From a bacterium (GTDB taxonomy: Bacteria > Ratteibacteria > UBA8468 > B48-G9 > DTJG01), in the NCBI GenBank assembly GCA_026418655.1, contig JAOAAW010000160.1, positions 1 to 10,454 on the forward strand: a stretch of 10,454 nucleotides of DNA, given 5' to 3'. Under the pieces are notes generated by a model. The model did not search any database. It was not told the origin of the DNA and saw nothing but the letters and a program-made list of their open reading frames with translations. How positions within the stretch are numbered: the stretch's first letter is position 1; the number at the start of each line of letters is the position of its first letter. The position numbers and the translations under genes were made by a program. This document shows positions 1 through 7,696 of the stretch, piece by piece.

Positions 1-1056
1 GTCAAAACTGAATATTCTGTAATAGTAAGTTGTCGCAAGGTCTAATCCCGTGTCAATAAAAGCAGTGTCCTGCTGCGTTGTGTCTTTGAAAATGCACACA
101 GCACCACCTGGCAGTCTTCCACCAATTGCATAGGATGTTCCATCTACAGGCACATCATCCCAGCCAAATACATTTGTTTTTCTGAATATAATTGTTCCAG
201 TAAAGTTTTCAGGATTTGTCCAGTTAAGAAGTATTCTGCCATTTCCTGGAAAACCAAGAAGAGAAGTAGCAAAAAAATCAGTCACCGGAGAAACATTGCC
301 AACTATGACAGAAACGTTTACAGTATTTGAGACTTCAGGGGTTGTATGAGCAGTAAATGTAATGTTGCCAGTATGGGAACCTGCGCCAAGCAAGTTCCGA
401 TTAATAATAACCTGGACCTGAGTACTTGCACCTGCTGTGAGTGTTCCAGTATTTGGATTCACGGTCAACCATCCGGCTACTCCGCTATTTGTTGCTACAG
501 CAGAAGTCCAGGTAAAAGCTGTACCACCAAGATTCTGCAACACGATGGATGCTGTGTTTTGAGTGGTTCCAAAATGAAGAGATGAGGGCGATGTTCCAAA
601 AGCCATGGCTGGCATTGAAATACTGGTTTGTCCTCCAAAGGTGACTGTTTTCATCTCGCCATCTTCCATATATAAAACTTCGCCGTTAAAATTATAAGTT
701 CCAGATGCATCATTAGGAATCTGGATTGTGTAACTTATAACTATTGAAGAAGGAACACCAGTAGCACTGAATTCAAGCCATGAATATGTGGATGGTGGAG
801 TAAATTTGTTTATCGGTAAATTTGATGACGTAATCTGCCAGTTTTCGGGTATGGTTTCGTTTATTATTACACCTGAAGGCATTGGAGAACCACTTATTCC
901 AATTTCAAGTGTAACATCTATTGTTTGTCCTGGTAGATATGTTGAAGAAGAAAAAACTCTTGTTGTATTGACAGTAACTGCTGCATTTGATTGAATTGCT
1001 CCAGACATTGAAATGAACCACATAAAAACAAGAATTCTTTTTATAACACTCTGCAT
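1..1056 (-). CDS. Secreted multidomain protein: shared beta-sandwich module, BACON-like and FnIII-like domains (C-terminus missing)
   Basis: The frame is open from the ATG at 1056 to the window edge, giving 352 residues and no stop, so the C-terminus lies outside. GGAGG sits 7 bases before this ATG, which settles the start. Residues 1-26 form a signal peptide (basic VIKR, hydrophobic ILVFMWFI, cleavage near SNA or NAA). Residues 27-149 resemble the module near the C-termini of the two upstream propeller proteins: MPSGVIINETIPENW, then a WLEF strand, YTIQIP, and a closing FGGQTSI. Residues 150-252 look like a BACON/ASH-type Ig-like repeat (LHFGTTQ, GWLTVNPNTGTLTAG, GSHTGNITFTA). Residues 255-352 look like fibronectin type III (LLNWTNP, DGTSYAIGG, FIDTGLDLATTYYYRIFS). 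No catalytic motif is visible. The likely role is extracellular binding or structural. It starts 22 bases after the preceding gene, so it is probably the third gene of the secreted unit. Domain names come from motif recognition, not a search. Confidence 0.88.
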   Translation of the reverse strand, partial: MQSVIKRILVFMWFISMSGAIQSNAAVTVNTTRVFSSSTYLPGQTIDVTLEIGISGSPMPSGVIINETIPENWQITSSNLPINKFTPPSTYSWLEFSATGVPSSIVISYTIQIPNDASGTYNFNGEVLYMEDGEMKTVTFGGQTSISMPAMAFGTSPSSLHFGTTQNTASIVLQNLGGTAFTWTSAVATNSGVAGWLTVNPNTGTLTAGASTQVQVIINRNLLGAGSHTGNITFTAHTTPEVSNTVNVSVIVGNVSPVTDFFATSLLGFPGNGRILLNWTNPENFTGTIIFRKTNVFGWDDVPVDGTSYAIGGRLPGGAVCIFKDTTQQDTAFIDTGLDLATTYYYRIFSFD

Positions 1057-1078
1057 AATTCATCCTCCATTAAGTTTG

Positions 1079-3508
1079 TCAGATACTGTTCCACGAAGGT
1101 TCTGAAGCAGTTGGTGCATAAATATAACCTCCCTTAGCCCAGAAATCAATTGTTTTTAGCAACCAGTAATCCCATGATGAAAGGTTAACCGGCCATCCTT
1201 TAATTTGAGAGTTTGAAGCCCAGTAATCAATGGTTATTAACAGTTCACCATCTGAAATTTTTCCGTTACCTTCAAAGTCAAAAGGAAAGGCAGGTATGCC
1301 GTAGTTCACAAAAGAATCTCCTTTTGTCATTGTTTGGGTTGAGCTATCAATGACACTTCCATTGACAAAATTCCATGCTCCAGAAGAAGGAGAACCGACA
1401 AATTCAATCTTTAATCTCAGAATACCATCGGTTAATGGGAATATAGAACCGATGCTGTTTGAAACAATCCATTTAACAGTACCGGTTGTATTGCCTGAAC
1501 TTGTTAAAGGCGAAATCGGGATATTGTTGAACCATGCACCTGTAATCTTCCAGTCGGCTGAAGCTCCTTTTGATACAGATGGCAGATGTTCTGTAATAAT
1601 AAAAGAAGAAGGTGGATTTACCCTATTGATAGAAATTCTGAGTTGATAATAATAGGGAATATTGCTATCAACGCGATTGTAAATAAATTCTCTGCTGATA
1701 CTCACTCTGTAAGAGTCACCTCTTGCCCACGAGAATTTACCGGAAGGTCTGATTTCAGGTGAAACAGCGACAACATCACCTGAGTCTGTATCTGCTATAC
1801 TCAATTTACCCCCATCAATAAAAGCAATTTTATTATTTTCGTTCCACGGAGAAAACTGTGGGTATGTGGCACCGGGTCTGTTAAAGAACATATACTGTCC
1901 TGAGCCATCTGGATTCATAACGTAAATATTGGCTGCACCATCTCTTGTTGAAATAAAAATAATCTTTTTACCGTCAGGTGAAAATGAAGGATGATAATTT
2001 TCGCTTCCAGGGTATTGTGTCAGGTTAATTGGTGAACCTGTTACTGTTATAGTTGTGGCGCTGATTCTCACAGGCAATGAAAATATCTGACGCCCGCTTG
2101 AGGTTGAACCAGTATAAACAATTGCATTGCCTGATGGTGAAAAACACAGATCTGACTTTTCAATTGAGGGTGAGTATGTCAGTCTTATTGCAGGACCAGA
2201 AAGATCCTTTTTTCTTGCATAGATGTCATTTGAAACCACATATGCAATCCAGTTGCTGTCAGGTGAAAAAGCAGGGTATCTTGCCATAAATGATGTTTCT
2301 ATCTGAACAGCATTTGTACCATCTGCCTTCATTACCCATATACCATTTCCTGCGTAGGCAATCAAACTTCCTGTTGGATCAAAAACAGGGTCATAATTGT
2401 TGTTGATGGTTGATGTTAACTGCAATGTCTGATTTGAAGCATTTCGCAGGAAAACCTGGGATGGACTTCCTGAAGTGAAAACATATATTGTTGGTTTTGC
2501 TTTGACAGGGTAAAAAAGTGGATATGCAGCTCCTTCACTATCAGACACAGGTTTTGTATAGGGATTTTCAGCGCCAATTATTGCGAAATAAAGCATTTTT
2601 GTTTGAGAAAAAGGACTCCTTCCGTAGAAAACGATTGCAGTATCAACGCCGTTGGCATCAGTAATTGCCACAGGCTGGGGGTCTATTTGATTTAGGGGAT
2701 GTTCGGTGAAATAAAGCCTCGCTTCAACATCTGTTGTGGAAGATGATTGTATATCATATCTGCAAATCTTCCAGTTTGAATAATCTGAAGGATTCTGTTC
2801 CTGTTTTGCAAAATAGATAGCAGATTTATTCTGATTCAGCATGGGTCTGCCAAGTCTCGGGAAATACGGTTCAGAAGTTATATTATTTGTCAGATTTGTC
2901 AGGTCTGACCCGCTTGTTGAGATCAAATAATAATCTTCAAGATACCCGAATTTATGTTTGAATATGATGTGAGTGTCGTCAAGAAACTGTGGATCTGAAC
3001 AATCGCCATTCATAAGTGTAAGCTGAAAGAGTCTTTTTGCGCCTGTTAATTCTTTCAGCCACAACTGTGCACCACTGACAGGTCCAGGATTTCTCATTTC
3101 AGCAACAAAAGCAATCTTTGTCATGTCAGGACTGTATATACCAGAAACCTGGTTCTTTGTCTGGGATAAAAGTCCCAGTGAGGCGCTTAAATTTTCAAGG
3201 CCGCTTCCATCTGGATTGATGACGTATAGCATTGTTTCTGTTGCTGTATTTGCTTTGTATGAAAACACAATTTTTGTACCATCCGATGAAATGAAAGCGT
3301 TTGCAAGACTTCCTGTTCCAATAGCTGCTTCAAGGCGTGTGAGTCGTGTGGTAACATCAGTTGATAGGTCTTTTACCCACAGGTCATTGCCCTTCGTAAA
3401 ATAGAGGTAACCAGAATATTGAGAACCTGCATAGCTGGATGAAATAACCATTAAACCGGCCATTACACAATAAAAAATTATGGATGATTTTTTTATTGCT
3501 TTTTCCAT
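1079..3508 (-). CDS. Secreted TolB/PD40-type beta-propeller protein with dockerin-like C-terminal tail (second paralog)
   Basis: The product has 809 residues. AAGGAA lies 7 bases before the ATG. Residues 1-27 are a Sec signal peptide (EKAIKKSS, hydrophobic IIFYCVMAGLMVI, cleavage after SYA). Residues 30-590 carry repeated TolB/PD40 blades, for example ISSDGTKIVF (73), YSPDMTKIAF (125), FDPTGSLIAY (376), FSPDSNWIAY (414), FSPSGNAIVY (456) and FSPDGKKIIFISTRDG (509), often followed by IYVMNPDGSG-like turns. Residues 598-735 form the beta-sandwich-like module shared with both neighbouring genes. Residues 744-755 fit a 12-residue EF-hand loop (D, E, N, K, S, E at positions 1, 3, 5, 7, 9, 12). A second degenerate half follows (WDYWLLKTIDFWAKGGY), dockerin-like. 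The start overlaps the end of the preceding gene by 16 bp. TolB itself is periplasmic and about 430 residues long, so this is a longer relative, not a tolB ortholog. The ligand is unknown and no protease or hydrolase triad is evident. Confidence 0.9.
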   Translation of the reverse strand: MEKAIKKSSIIFYCVMAGLMVISSSYAGSQYSGYLYFTKGNDLWVKDLSTDVTTRLTRLEAAIGTGSLANAFISSDGTKIVFSYKANTATETMLYVINPDGSGLENLSASLGLLSQTKNQVSGIYSPDMTKIAFVAEMRNPGPVSGAQLWLKELTGAKRLFQLTLMNGDCSDPQFLDDTHIIFKHKFGYLEDYYLISTSGSDLTNLTNNITSEPYFPRLGRPMLNQNKSAIYFAKQEQNPSDYSNWKICRYDIQSSSTTDVEARLYFTEHPLNQIDPQPVAITDANGVDTAIVFYGRSPFSQTKMLYFAIIGAENPYTKPVSDSEGAAYPLFYPVKAKPTIYVFTSGSPSQVFLRNASNQTLQLTSTINNNYDPVFDPTGSLIAYAGNGIWVMKADGTNAVQIETSFMARYPAFSPDSNWIAYVVSNDIYARKKDLSGPAIRLTYSPSIEKSDLCFSPSGNAIVYTGSTSSGRQIFSLPVRISATTITVTGSPINLTQYPGSENYHPSFSPDGKKIIFISTRDGAANIYVMNPDGSGQYMFFNRPGATYPQFSPWNENNKIAFIDGGKLSIADTDSGDVVAVSPEIRPSGKFSWARGDSYRVSISREFIYNRVDSNIPYYYQLRISINRVNPPSSFIITEHLPSVSKGASADWKITGAWFNNIPISPLTSSGNTTGTVKWIVSNSIGSIFPLTDGILRLKIEFVGSPSSGAWNFVNGSVIDSSTQTMTKGDSFVNYGIPAFPFDFEGNGKISDGELLITIDYWASNSQIKGWPVNLSSWDYWLLKTIDFWAKGGYIYAPTASEPSWNSI

Positions 3509-5889
3509 AAATATTTTCCTTGACTTCTGCTATCTGTTAGATTATATGTGTATCCATCAGGATTAGCCCAGAAACTTATGATTGAAAGAAGTAAAAAGTC
3601 CCATTCAGATATATATTCAGGCCACAGTGAGATTCTACCATTGTTTGCCCATAAGTATATCGTGTAAAGAAGTTCCTCATCCGAAATTTTCCAATCTTTG
3701 TTTATGTCAACAGGTATGAAGGGATTTGCAATTATGATGTTTGAATTTCCTTTGGTGAAAGCTCTAACTCCAGATGTCTCACACCATCCTGCAAAACTTT
3801 TGTATTCACCATAGGTCTGACTTGAAGGATTGGAATGTTCAATTGTAATCTGGATGACACTGTCCTGAAGTGGCGCAATACCTGCTGGTCCAAAAAGCCA
3901 TTTCAATTGACCCGTTGTGGCTCCATTGCTTGTCATCTGAACAGGAACAATGCCATTGATTCTTACACTTTTCAATCTCCATCCATCAGGTATTACCTCA
4001 GTTAAAATAGCACTGGATGGTAGTGGAATTTTATCAACATGCATCAACAGATAATACGTAATTGGAACATAAGGATCTGTTTCTTTTATTCCAATGATCC
4101 TTTCACCTTCTATAACACCGTATGGCATGGCTGAAGTCTGAATATGTTCAGCAACAATTCCGGTTGAAACAGGCGTTATCTGTTGCTGAGATAGGTCAGC
4201 ATAAAAAATTTGTTGTGGAGTACCAGCAACATAATAGATAATATCCGGAGAACTGTTTGAAAAACATGGACTGGCTGGATTCTGGACGCCTGTTGAAAAC
4301 ATTATTTTTCTTTGCTGTGTGCCATCTTTCTTCATCAACCATAACTCTGGTATCTGGTTTCTTGTTGAAACAAAAACAATGGTTTCTCCATCAGGTGAAA
4401 AAGATGGATAGTGGTTATCACCGGTAAGTGGAGTCAGGTCCCTGGGTGTACCGGCAGTAACTGTCATCGGTTGTCCATAAGAAAACTGCACAGGACATAT
4501 AAATATATGTTTCCGCAGATTAACAAGACCAGTGAAAACAAGTTCCTGACCTGTTGGGGAAAACTTAATATCTCCTTCTACATTACCTGTGTAGGTAAGC
4601 CGTATGGAACTGCCAGACCCATCAGAACGTTTTGCATAGATATCGCTGTTTTTAAGATAAAAAACCCAGAGTCCATCAGGTGAGAATTCAGGATAATCAG
4701 CAGAAACATTTGAATCAATTTGAATTAGAGATGTACCATCTGGCCTGATAACGTATAAACCTGTTTGTGAGGCATAAGAGACCATTGTTCCCCTTGTGTT
4801 GATGGAAGGATGTCTGTTTCCACTTCCTGATGTGAGTCGCACCGGATTTCCTGTTTCGTTTCTCACATATACATATCCATTTTGAAGATATACATATCTT
4901 TGTTTGGCTGGTGTTTTCACAATGGTAACAGGTAGATTAATATGAAAATTCCCATCAGTAAGTTTTGCTAAATATGGATTAATCACAGGGATGTTTACTG
5001 TGTATAGGTCGTACACATTACCGGTGAGTGAACCACAGAAAAGAATCTGTTCATTACCGGTTCCATAGAAAGCCGGACATGGATCTTCCTGAAGCAATGG
5101 GTCGGATTGTGTAAAATACAACGCATCAGTTATCATCTGTTCTGTTCCTGTACCATCAAGTGGTGATAACGTATAGATTGCCCACTTTTTATAGCCTGAA
5201 ATATCCTGTTCCTGCTTTGCATAGATAATCATGTTTCTGTCAAAATTGACAGATGGTTTGCCAATTCTTGGGAAATATGGTGTAACACTTTCATTATTTG
5301 TAAGGTTTACCACAACCCCGGACAATGTTGCAGTGTAATAGTCTTCAAGAAATCCTTTTTTCACCTTGAATAAAACCGTGTCATTACTGATAAAAACAGG
5401 GTATGAACAGTCCCAGGTGGGATCCAGTGTTAATCGTCTGCGATTTGTACCATCACTGTTACAGACGTAAATTTGAAATATTGAAGGATTCTCTCTATCA
5501 TTGGCGGTATAGGCTATGGTATTACCATCAGGAGAAACAGCAACGTGTTTATAAGAAATTTCTGGATCAGGAGATAAAAAGTCTGTCAGCCCGCTTCCAT
5601 CAATATATACGCGCCATATTGCTGGATTCGGTCTACCGTTTGGTATTGAACTTCTTGTAAAATAGATAAAATTCTGCGCTGAAGAAATACTCAGTATCGC
5701 ACCTGAATCTGTTTTTGAAAATCCTGTGACAAGAAATGTTTCACCTGTTGCAGTATCATAACATACGACATCAGAGTATCCACCACCTGCAACGCTCTGA
5801 GAGTATATTACGTACTGTTTTTGAGCTGAACAGATACTGGCAAGTATACAAAAAATCGCAGCTTCCACAAAGAACTTTATTTTTTTCAT
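3493..5889 (-). CDS. Secreted TolB/PD40-type beta-propeller protein with dockerin-like C-terminal tail (first paralog)
   Basis: The product has 798 residues. AAGGTG lies 5 bases before the ATG. Residues 1-22 are a signal peptide (MKKIKFF, hydrophobic VEAAIFCILASI, cleavage after CSA). Propeller blades span about residues 25-580, with PD40 signatures VSPDGNTIAYTAND (118), FSPDGLWVFYLKN (402), FSPTGQELVFTG (443) and FSPDGETIVFVSTRN (497). Residues 598-720 are the shared beta-sandwich-like module (LPSSAILTEVIPDGW). Residues 728-739 make a good EF-hand loop (DINKDWKISDEE), followed by ELLYTIYLWA and WDFLLLSIISFWANPDGY, a two-part dockerin-like tail. It is colinear with the next gene along its length, with the strongest identity in residues 180-228 (FLEDYY, NLTNN, PYFPRIGKP, YAKQEQ), so the pair arose by tandem duplication followed by divergence. 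It is the first gene after the promoter at 5951-5923. The product is probably exported and may bind surface glycan or protein. The ligand cannot be told from the sequence. Confidence 0.9.
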   Translation of the reverse strand: MKKIKFFVEAAIFCILASICSAQKQYVIYSQSVAGGGYSDVVCYDTATGETFLVTGFSKTDSGAILSISSAQNFIYFTRSSIPNGRPNPAIWRVYIDGSGLTDFLSPDPEISYKHVAVSPDGNTIAYTANDRENPSIFQIYVCNSDGTNRRRLTLDPTWDCSYPVFISNDTVLFKVKKGFLEDYYTATLSGVVVNLTNNESVTPYFPRIGKPSVNFDRNMIIYAKQEQDISGYKKWAIYTLSPLDGTGTEQMITDALYFTQSDPLLQEDPCPAFYGTGNEQILFCGSLTGNVYDLYTVNIPVINPYLAKLTDGNFHINLPVTIVKTPAKQRYVYLQNGYVYVRNETGNPVRLTSGSGNRHPSINTRGTMVSYASQTGLYVIRPDGTSLIQIDSNVSADYPEFSPDGLWVFYLKNSDIYAKRSDGSGSSIRLTYTGNVEGDIKFSPTGQELVFTGLVNLRKHIFICPVQFSYGQPMTVTAGTPRDLTPLTGDNHYPSFSPDGETIVFVSTRNQIPELWLMKKDGTQQRKIMFSTGVQNPASPCFSNSSPDIIYYVAGTPQQIFYADLSQQQITPVSTGIVAEHIQTSAMPYGVIEGERIIGIKETDPYVPITYYLLMHVDKIPLPSSAILTEVIPDGWRLKSVRINGIVPVQMTSNGATTGQLKWLFGPAGIAPLQDSVIQITIEHSNPSSQTYGEYKSFAGWCETSGVRAFTKGNSNIIIANPFIPVDINKDWKISDEELLYTIYLWANNGRISLWPEYISEWDFLLLSIISFWANPDGYTYNLTDSRSQGKYLWKKQ

Positions 5890-5922
5890 GAAAGCACCTT
5901 ATTTTCGGTTGCCTCTAGAGTT

Positions 5923-5951
5923 ATTTTACGATTTAAATCCTTTAATGTCAA
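5923..5951 (-). promoter_or_regulatory. Strong sigma70-type promoter for the secreted-protein unit
   Basis: On the minus strand TTGACA (5951-5946, six of six matches) is followed by a 17-bp spacer and TAAAAT (5928-5923, five of six). The -35 lies within the last codons of rex and the -10 covers the rex stop codon. The predicted start is near 5916, about 27 bases before the first propeller ATG. It falls inside the 8-bp palindrome CTCTAGAG (5913-5920), which may or may not matter. The match is good enough to argue that the propeller genes are transcribed independently of rex. AT-rich DNA gives chance hits, but the exact 17-bp spacing and the position just before a gene make chance less likely. 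Confidence 0.65.
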
Positions 5952-6588
5952 AAACCTTATTTGAAAAGTAAGTAAGTACCATCAATTCAGTTGCCATATC
6001 AACATTGAGAACAAGGATATTGTCCGGTAGATTGAGATTTACAGGTGCGAAATTTAATATACCTTTAATACCACTTTCAACAAGTTTCTCAGCCACAATC
6101 TGAGCTGAATCAGATGGAACAGTCAATATTGCCAGATGTACTCTGAATTCAGGAACGATCTTATTAATTCTGGAAATATCTTCTATTTTGATATCCTCTA
6201 TCACTTTTCCAATTTTTGCAGGATCATTATCAAAGGCAGCAACAATTCTAAAATTAAAATTTAAAAATCCAGGGTAAGCAAGAAGTGCAGAACCAAGTTT
6301 TCCAACACCGACTATTATTATTCTACATTCTCTGTCAACGCCAAGAATTTTCTCAAGATGTGGTATTAACATATCTAACCTGTATCCAACACCTCTTTTC
6401 CCAAGTGAACCAAAATAAGATAAATCTTTGCGAAACTGGTCAGGTGATATATTCAGATGCTTTGTTATTCTGTTTGAAGATATAATTGATAAACCCTGGC
6501 TTGTTAATTTTCTTACACCTCTCAGATAAAGAGCCAGCCTTCGTATTGTTTCCTGTGGTATTTTTTTTTCTTTCCGCTTTGTTTTCAT
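5926..6588 (-). CDS. rex: Redox-sensing transcriptional repressor Rex
   Basis: Rex binds DNA as a dimer, releases it when NADH is high, and typically represses fermentation and alternative respiration genes. The product is 220 residues, close to the usual 210-215. Residues 13-75 form the winged-helix domain, including the conserved RKDLSYFGSLGKRGVGY stretch (53-69). The Rossmann domain carries GVGKLGSAL (94-102, the NAD(H) glycine loop), AAFDNDPAKIG (117-127), LTVPSDSAQIVAEKLVESG (155-173) and GILNFAPVNL (176-185). The end (NVDMATELMVLTYF, then a terminal helix) matches the domain-swapped C-terminal helix. The ATG follows the stop codon of the dehydrogenase gene with one base between (TGA-A-ATG). 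No clear Shine-Dalgarno is visible, so translation is probably coupled to the upstream gene. The start is supported by colinearity with the family. The identification is firm; its targets here are inferred only from proximity. Confidence 0.96.
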   Translation of the reverse strand: MKTKRKEKKIPQETIRRLALYLRGVRKLTSQGLSIISSNRITKHLNISPDQFRKDLSYFGSLGKRGVGYRLDMLIPHLEKILGVDRECRIIIVGVGKLGSALLAYPGFLNFNFRIVAAFDNDPAKIGKVIEDIKIEDISRINKIVPEFRVHLAILTVPSDSAQIVAEKLVESGIKGILNFAPVNLNLPDNILVLNVDMATELMVLTYFSNKVFDIKGFKS

Positions 6589-6589
6589 T

Positions 6590-7630
6590 TCAGGGTTCTA
6601 TCACAGCTTTTATGACACCATCCTGTCTTGAAGCAACCAGTTCCAGGGCATCCTGAATTTTCTCAAGAGGAAATTTATGTGTTATTATGGCACCGAACTT
6701 TATATTACTCATGCACATTAATTTGAGGGCTTTCTCTGTGGTAAACGCAGATCGCCTGACTGTTAATATTGGAATCTGTTTTCTCCTTACAGTGTGAGGG
6801 TCAAAAAAAATTTGATCTTCTGCAGGAATTCCGAAAATTACAGATTTGCCGCCAACAGCCGTAATATTTATCATCTGCGTTATTGTTTGTTGAGTTCCTG
6901 CACACTCAAATGAAATATCAACACCTCTTCTGTTTGTGAAAGAAGAAATTTCTCTCTCAATGTCAATCTTATCTGCAAGAAACACATGGTCAGCACCTAA
7001 TTTTTGTGCCATCTTTGCTCTTGCTTCTATCAATTCTGTTACAAAAATTTCTTCTGCACCACCATTTTCACAGCAGAATAAAACCGATAACCCGATAGGA
7101 CCTGCACCAAGAATAGCGATACTATTCCCGATTGAAAAATTTGAAAGACCAATTCCATAAAGGGCAATTGCCAGTGGTTCTGCAAGGGTTCCTTCAGCAT
7201 AACTCAAATGATCAGGAATTTTGACAACATTTTTTTCAGGCATGACTATAAACTCTCTGAAAGCACCGGTAATTGGTGGAGTACCAAGAAACTTTACATG
7301 AGGACATAGATTCGGTCTACCTGTAATACAGAGTTCACACTTTCCGCAGGAGATACCTGGTTCAATCACCACCCTGTCGCCTTCCTTCACTGATTTTACA
7401 TTTTTCCCTTTAGCAACGATTTCACCCGAGGCTTCATGTCCTATGATGAATTTTTCTGGAACAATCTGATCTCCAATTCTTCCATCAAGAAAATAATGAA
7501 CATCGGATCCGCAGATTCCTATCGCTCTTATACGAATTAAAACCTCATCATCTCTGCATTCAGGAATTTCGCATTCATCAATGACAAATTTTCTTTTACC
7601 AAGTAGATATGCTGCTTTTGCTTTCATCAT
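6590..7630 (-). CDS. Zinc-dependent medium-chain alcohol/polyol dehydrogenase
   Basis: The product has 346 residues, a typical length for NAD(P)-dependent zinc dehydrogenases of the sorbitol/L-iditol/threonine dehydrogenase group, which oxidise a secondary alcohol to a ketone in the cytoplasm. Catalytic zinc ligands are visible: Cys40 (GICGSDVH), His65-Glu66 (GHE) and Glu151 (LAEPLAIALYG). The structural zinc site is complete, with Cys95, Cys98, Cys101 and Cys109. The Rossmann loop is GAGPIG (175-180). An acidic Glu198 near the end of the next strand suggests a preference for NAD over NADP. FECAGT and VGGKSVIFGIP further downstream are family-typical. Two ATGs stand in tandem (7630 and 7627); only a weak CGGAAA-type ribosome site precedes them, so either could be used. 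It appears to lead the unit with rex, consistent with an NAD-linked enzyme under redox control. Sequence alone does not settle the substrate; sorbitol, galactitol-1-phosphate, threonine and butanediol relatives all fit. Confidence 0.92.
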   Translation of the reverse strand: MMKAKAAYLLGKRKFVIDECEIPECRDDEVLIRIRAIGICGSDVHYFLDGRIGDQIVPEKFIIGHEASGEIVAKGKNVKSVKEGDRVVIEPGISCGKCELCITGRPNLCPHVKFLGTPPITGAFREFIVMPEKNVVKIPDHLSYAEGTLAEPLAIALYGIGLSNFSIGNSIAILGAGPIGLSVLFCCENGGAEEIFVTELIEARAKMAQKLGADHVFLADKIDIEREISSFTNRRGVDISFECAGTQQTITQMINITAVGGKSVIFGIPAEDQIFFDPHTVRRKQIPILTVRRSAFTTEKALKLMCMSNIKFGAIITHKFPLEKIQDALELVASRQDGVIKAVIEP

Positions 7631-7644
7631 TTTTTCCGTTTTTA

Positions 7645-7653
7645 TGCTAAAAT
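7645..7653 (+). promoter_or_regulatory. Candidate extended -10 promoter for the Lon-like protease gene
   Basis: TGCTAAAAT (7645-7653) fits the extended -10 pattern TGnTAnAAT. No convincing -35 is found 16-18 bp upstream, as expected for some extended -10 promoters. The predicted start is near 7660, giving a leader of about 30 bases. AAGGAG (7677-7682) then stands 7 bases before the protease ATG. The start would lie inside the inverted repeat at 7655-7668. Confidence 0.4.
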
Positions 7654-7654
7654 A

Positions 7655-7668
7655 ACAATACTTATTGT
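7655..7668. promoter_or_regulatory. Inverted repeat between divergent genes, candidate operator
   Basis: ACAATA-CT-TATTGT is a perfect inverted repeat with 6-bp arms and a 2-bp centre. Flanking bases do not extend the symmetry. It sits midway in the 59-bp gap between the dehydrogenase and protease genes, beside both predicted -10 elements and over both predicted starts, where a bound dimer could affect both directions. It does not match the usual Rex pattern TTGTGA-N6-TCACAA; only a lone TTGTTA half-site (7658-7653, minus strand) recalls it. The regulator is unknown, and short AT-rich palindromes also arise by chance. Confidence 0.4.
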
Positions 7669-7696
7669 ATCATAAAAAGGAGAAATGTTATGCCAA
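7669..7696 (-). promoter_or_regulatory. Candidate promoter for the dehydrogenase-rex unit
   Basis: On the minus strand TTGGCA (7696-7691, five of six) and TATGAT (7674-7669, five of six) are separated by 16 bp. The predicted start is near 7662, about 32 bases before the dehydrogenase ATG. The -35 overlaps the first codons of the divergent protease gene, which is tight but workable in such a short gap. The placement is reasonable, but the call rests on motif matching only. Confidence 0.45.

Noticed and set aside
346..994. Plus-strand open frames of 79 and 68 codons
   Set aside because: They are antisense to a convincing secreted-protein frame that stays open for 352 codons with a signal peptide and good ribosome site.
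5823..5889. Lipoprotein signal (Cys20) in the first propeller
   Set aside because: The residues before the cysteine are A-S-I, which do not fit a lipobox; cleavage after CSA by ordinary signal peptidase fits better.
1079..5889. Propeller genes as tolB of the Tol-Pal system or as prolyl oligopeptidases
   Set aside because: They are nearly twice the length of TolB, there are no tolA, tolQ, tolR or pal neighbours, and no alpha/beta-hydrolase domain with a catalytic serine follows the propeller.
7653..7670. Possible Rex operator in front of the dehydrogenase (TTGTTA half-site, minus strand)
   Set aside because: Only one half matches the Rex pattern; the other half agrees at few positions. I do not call autoregulation by Rex from it.
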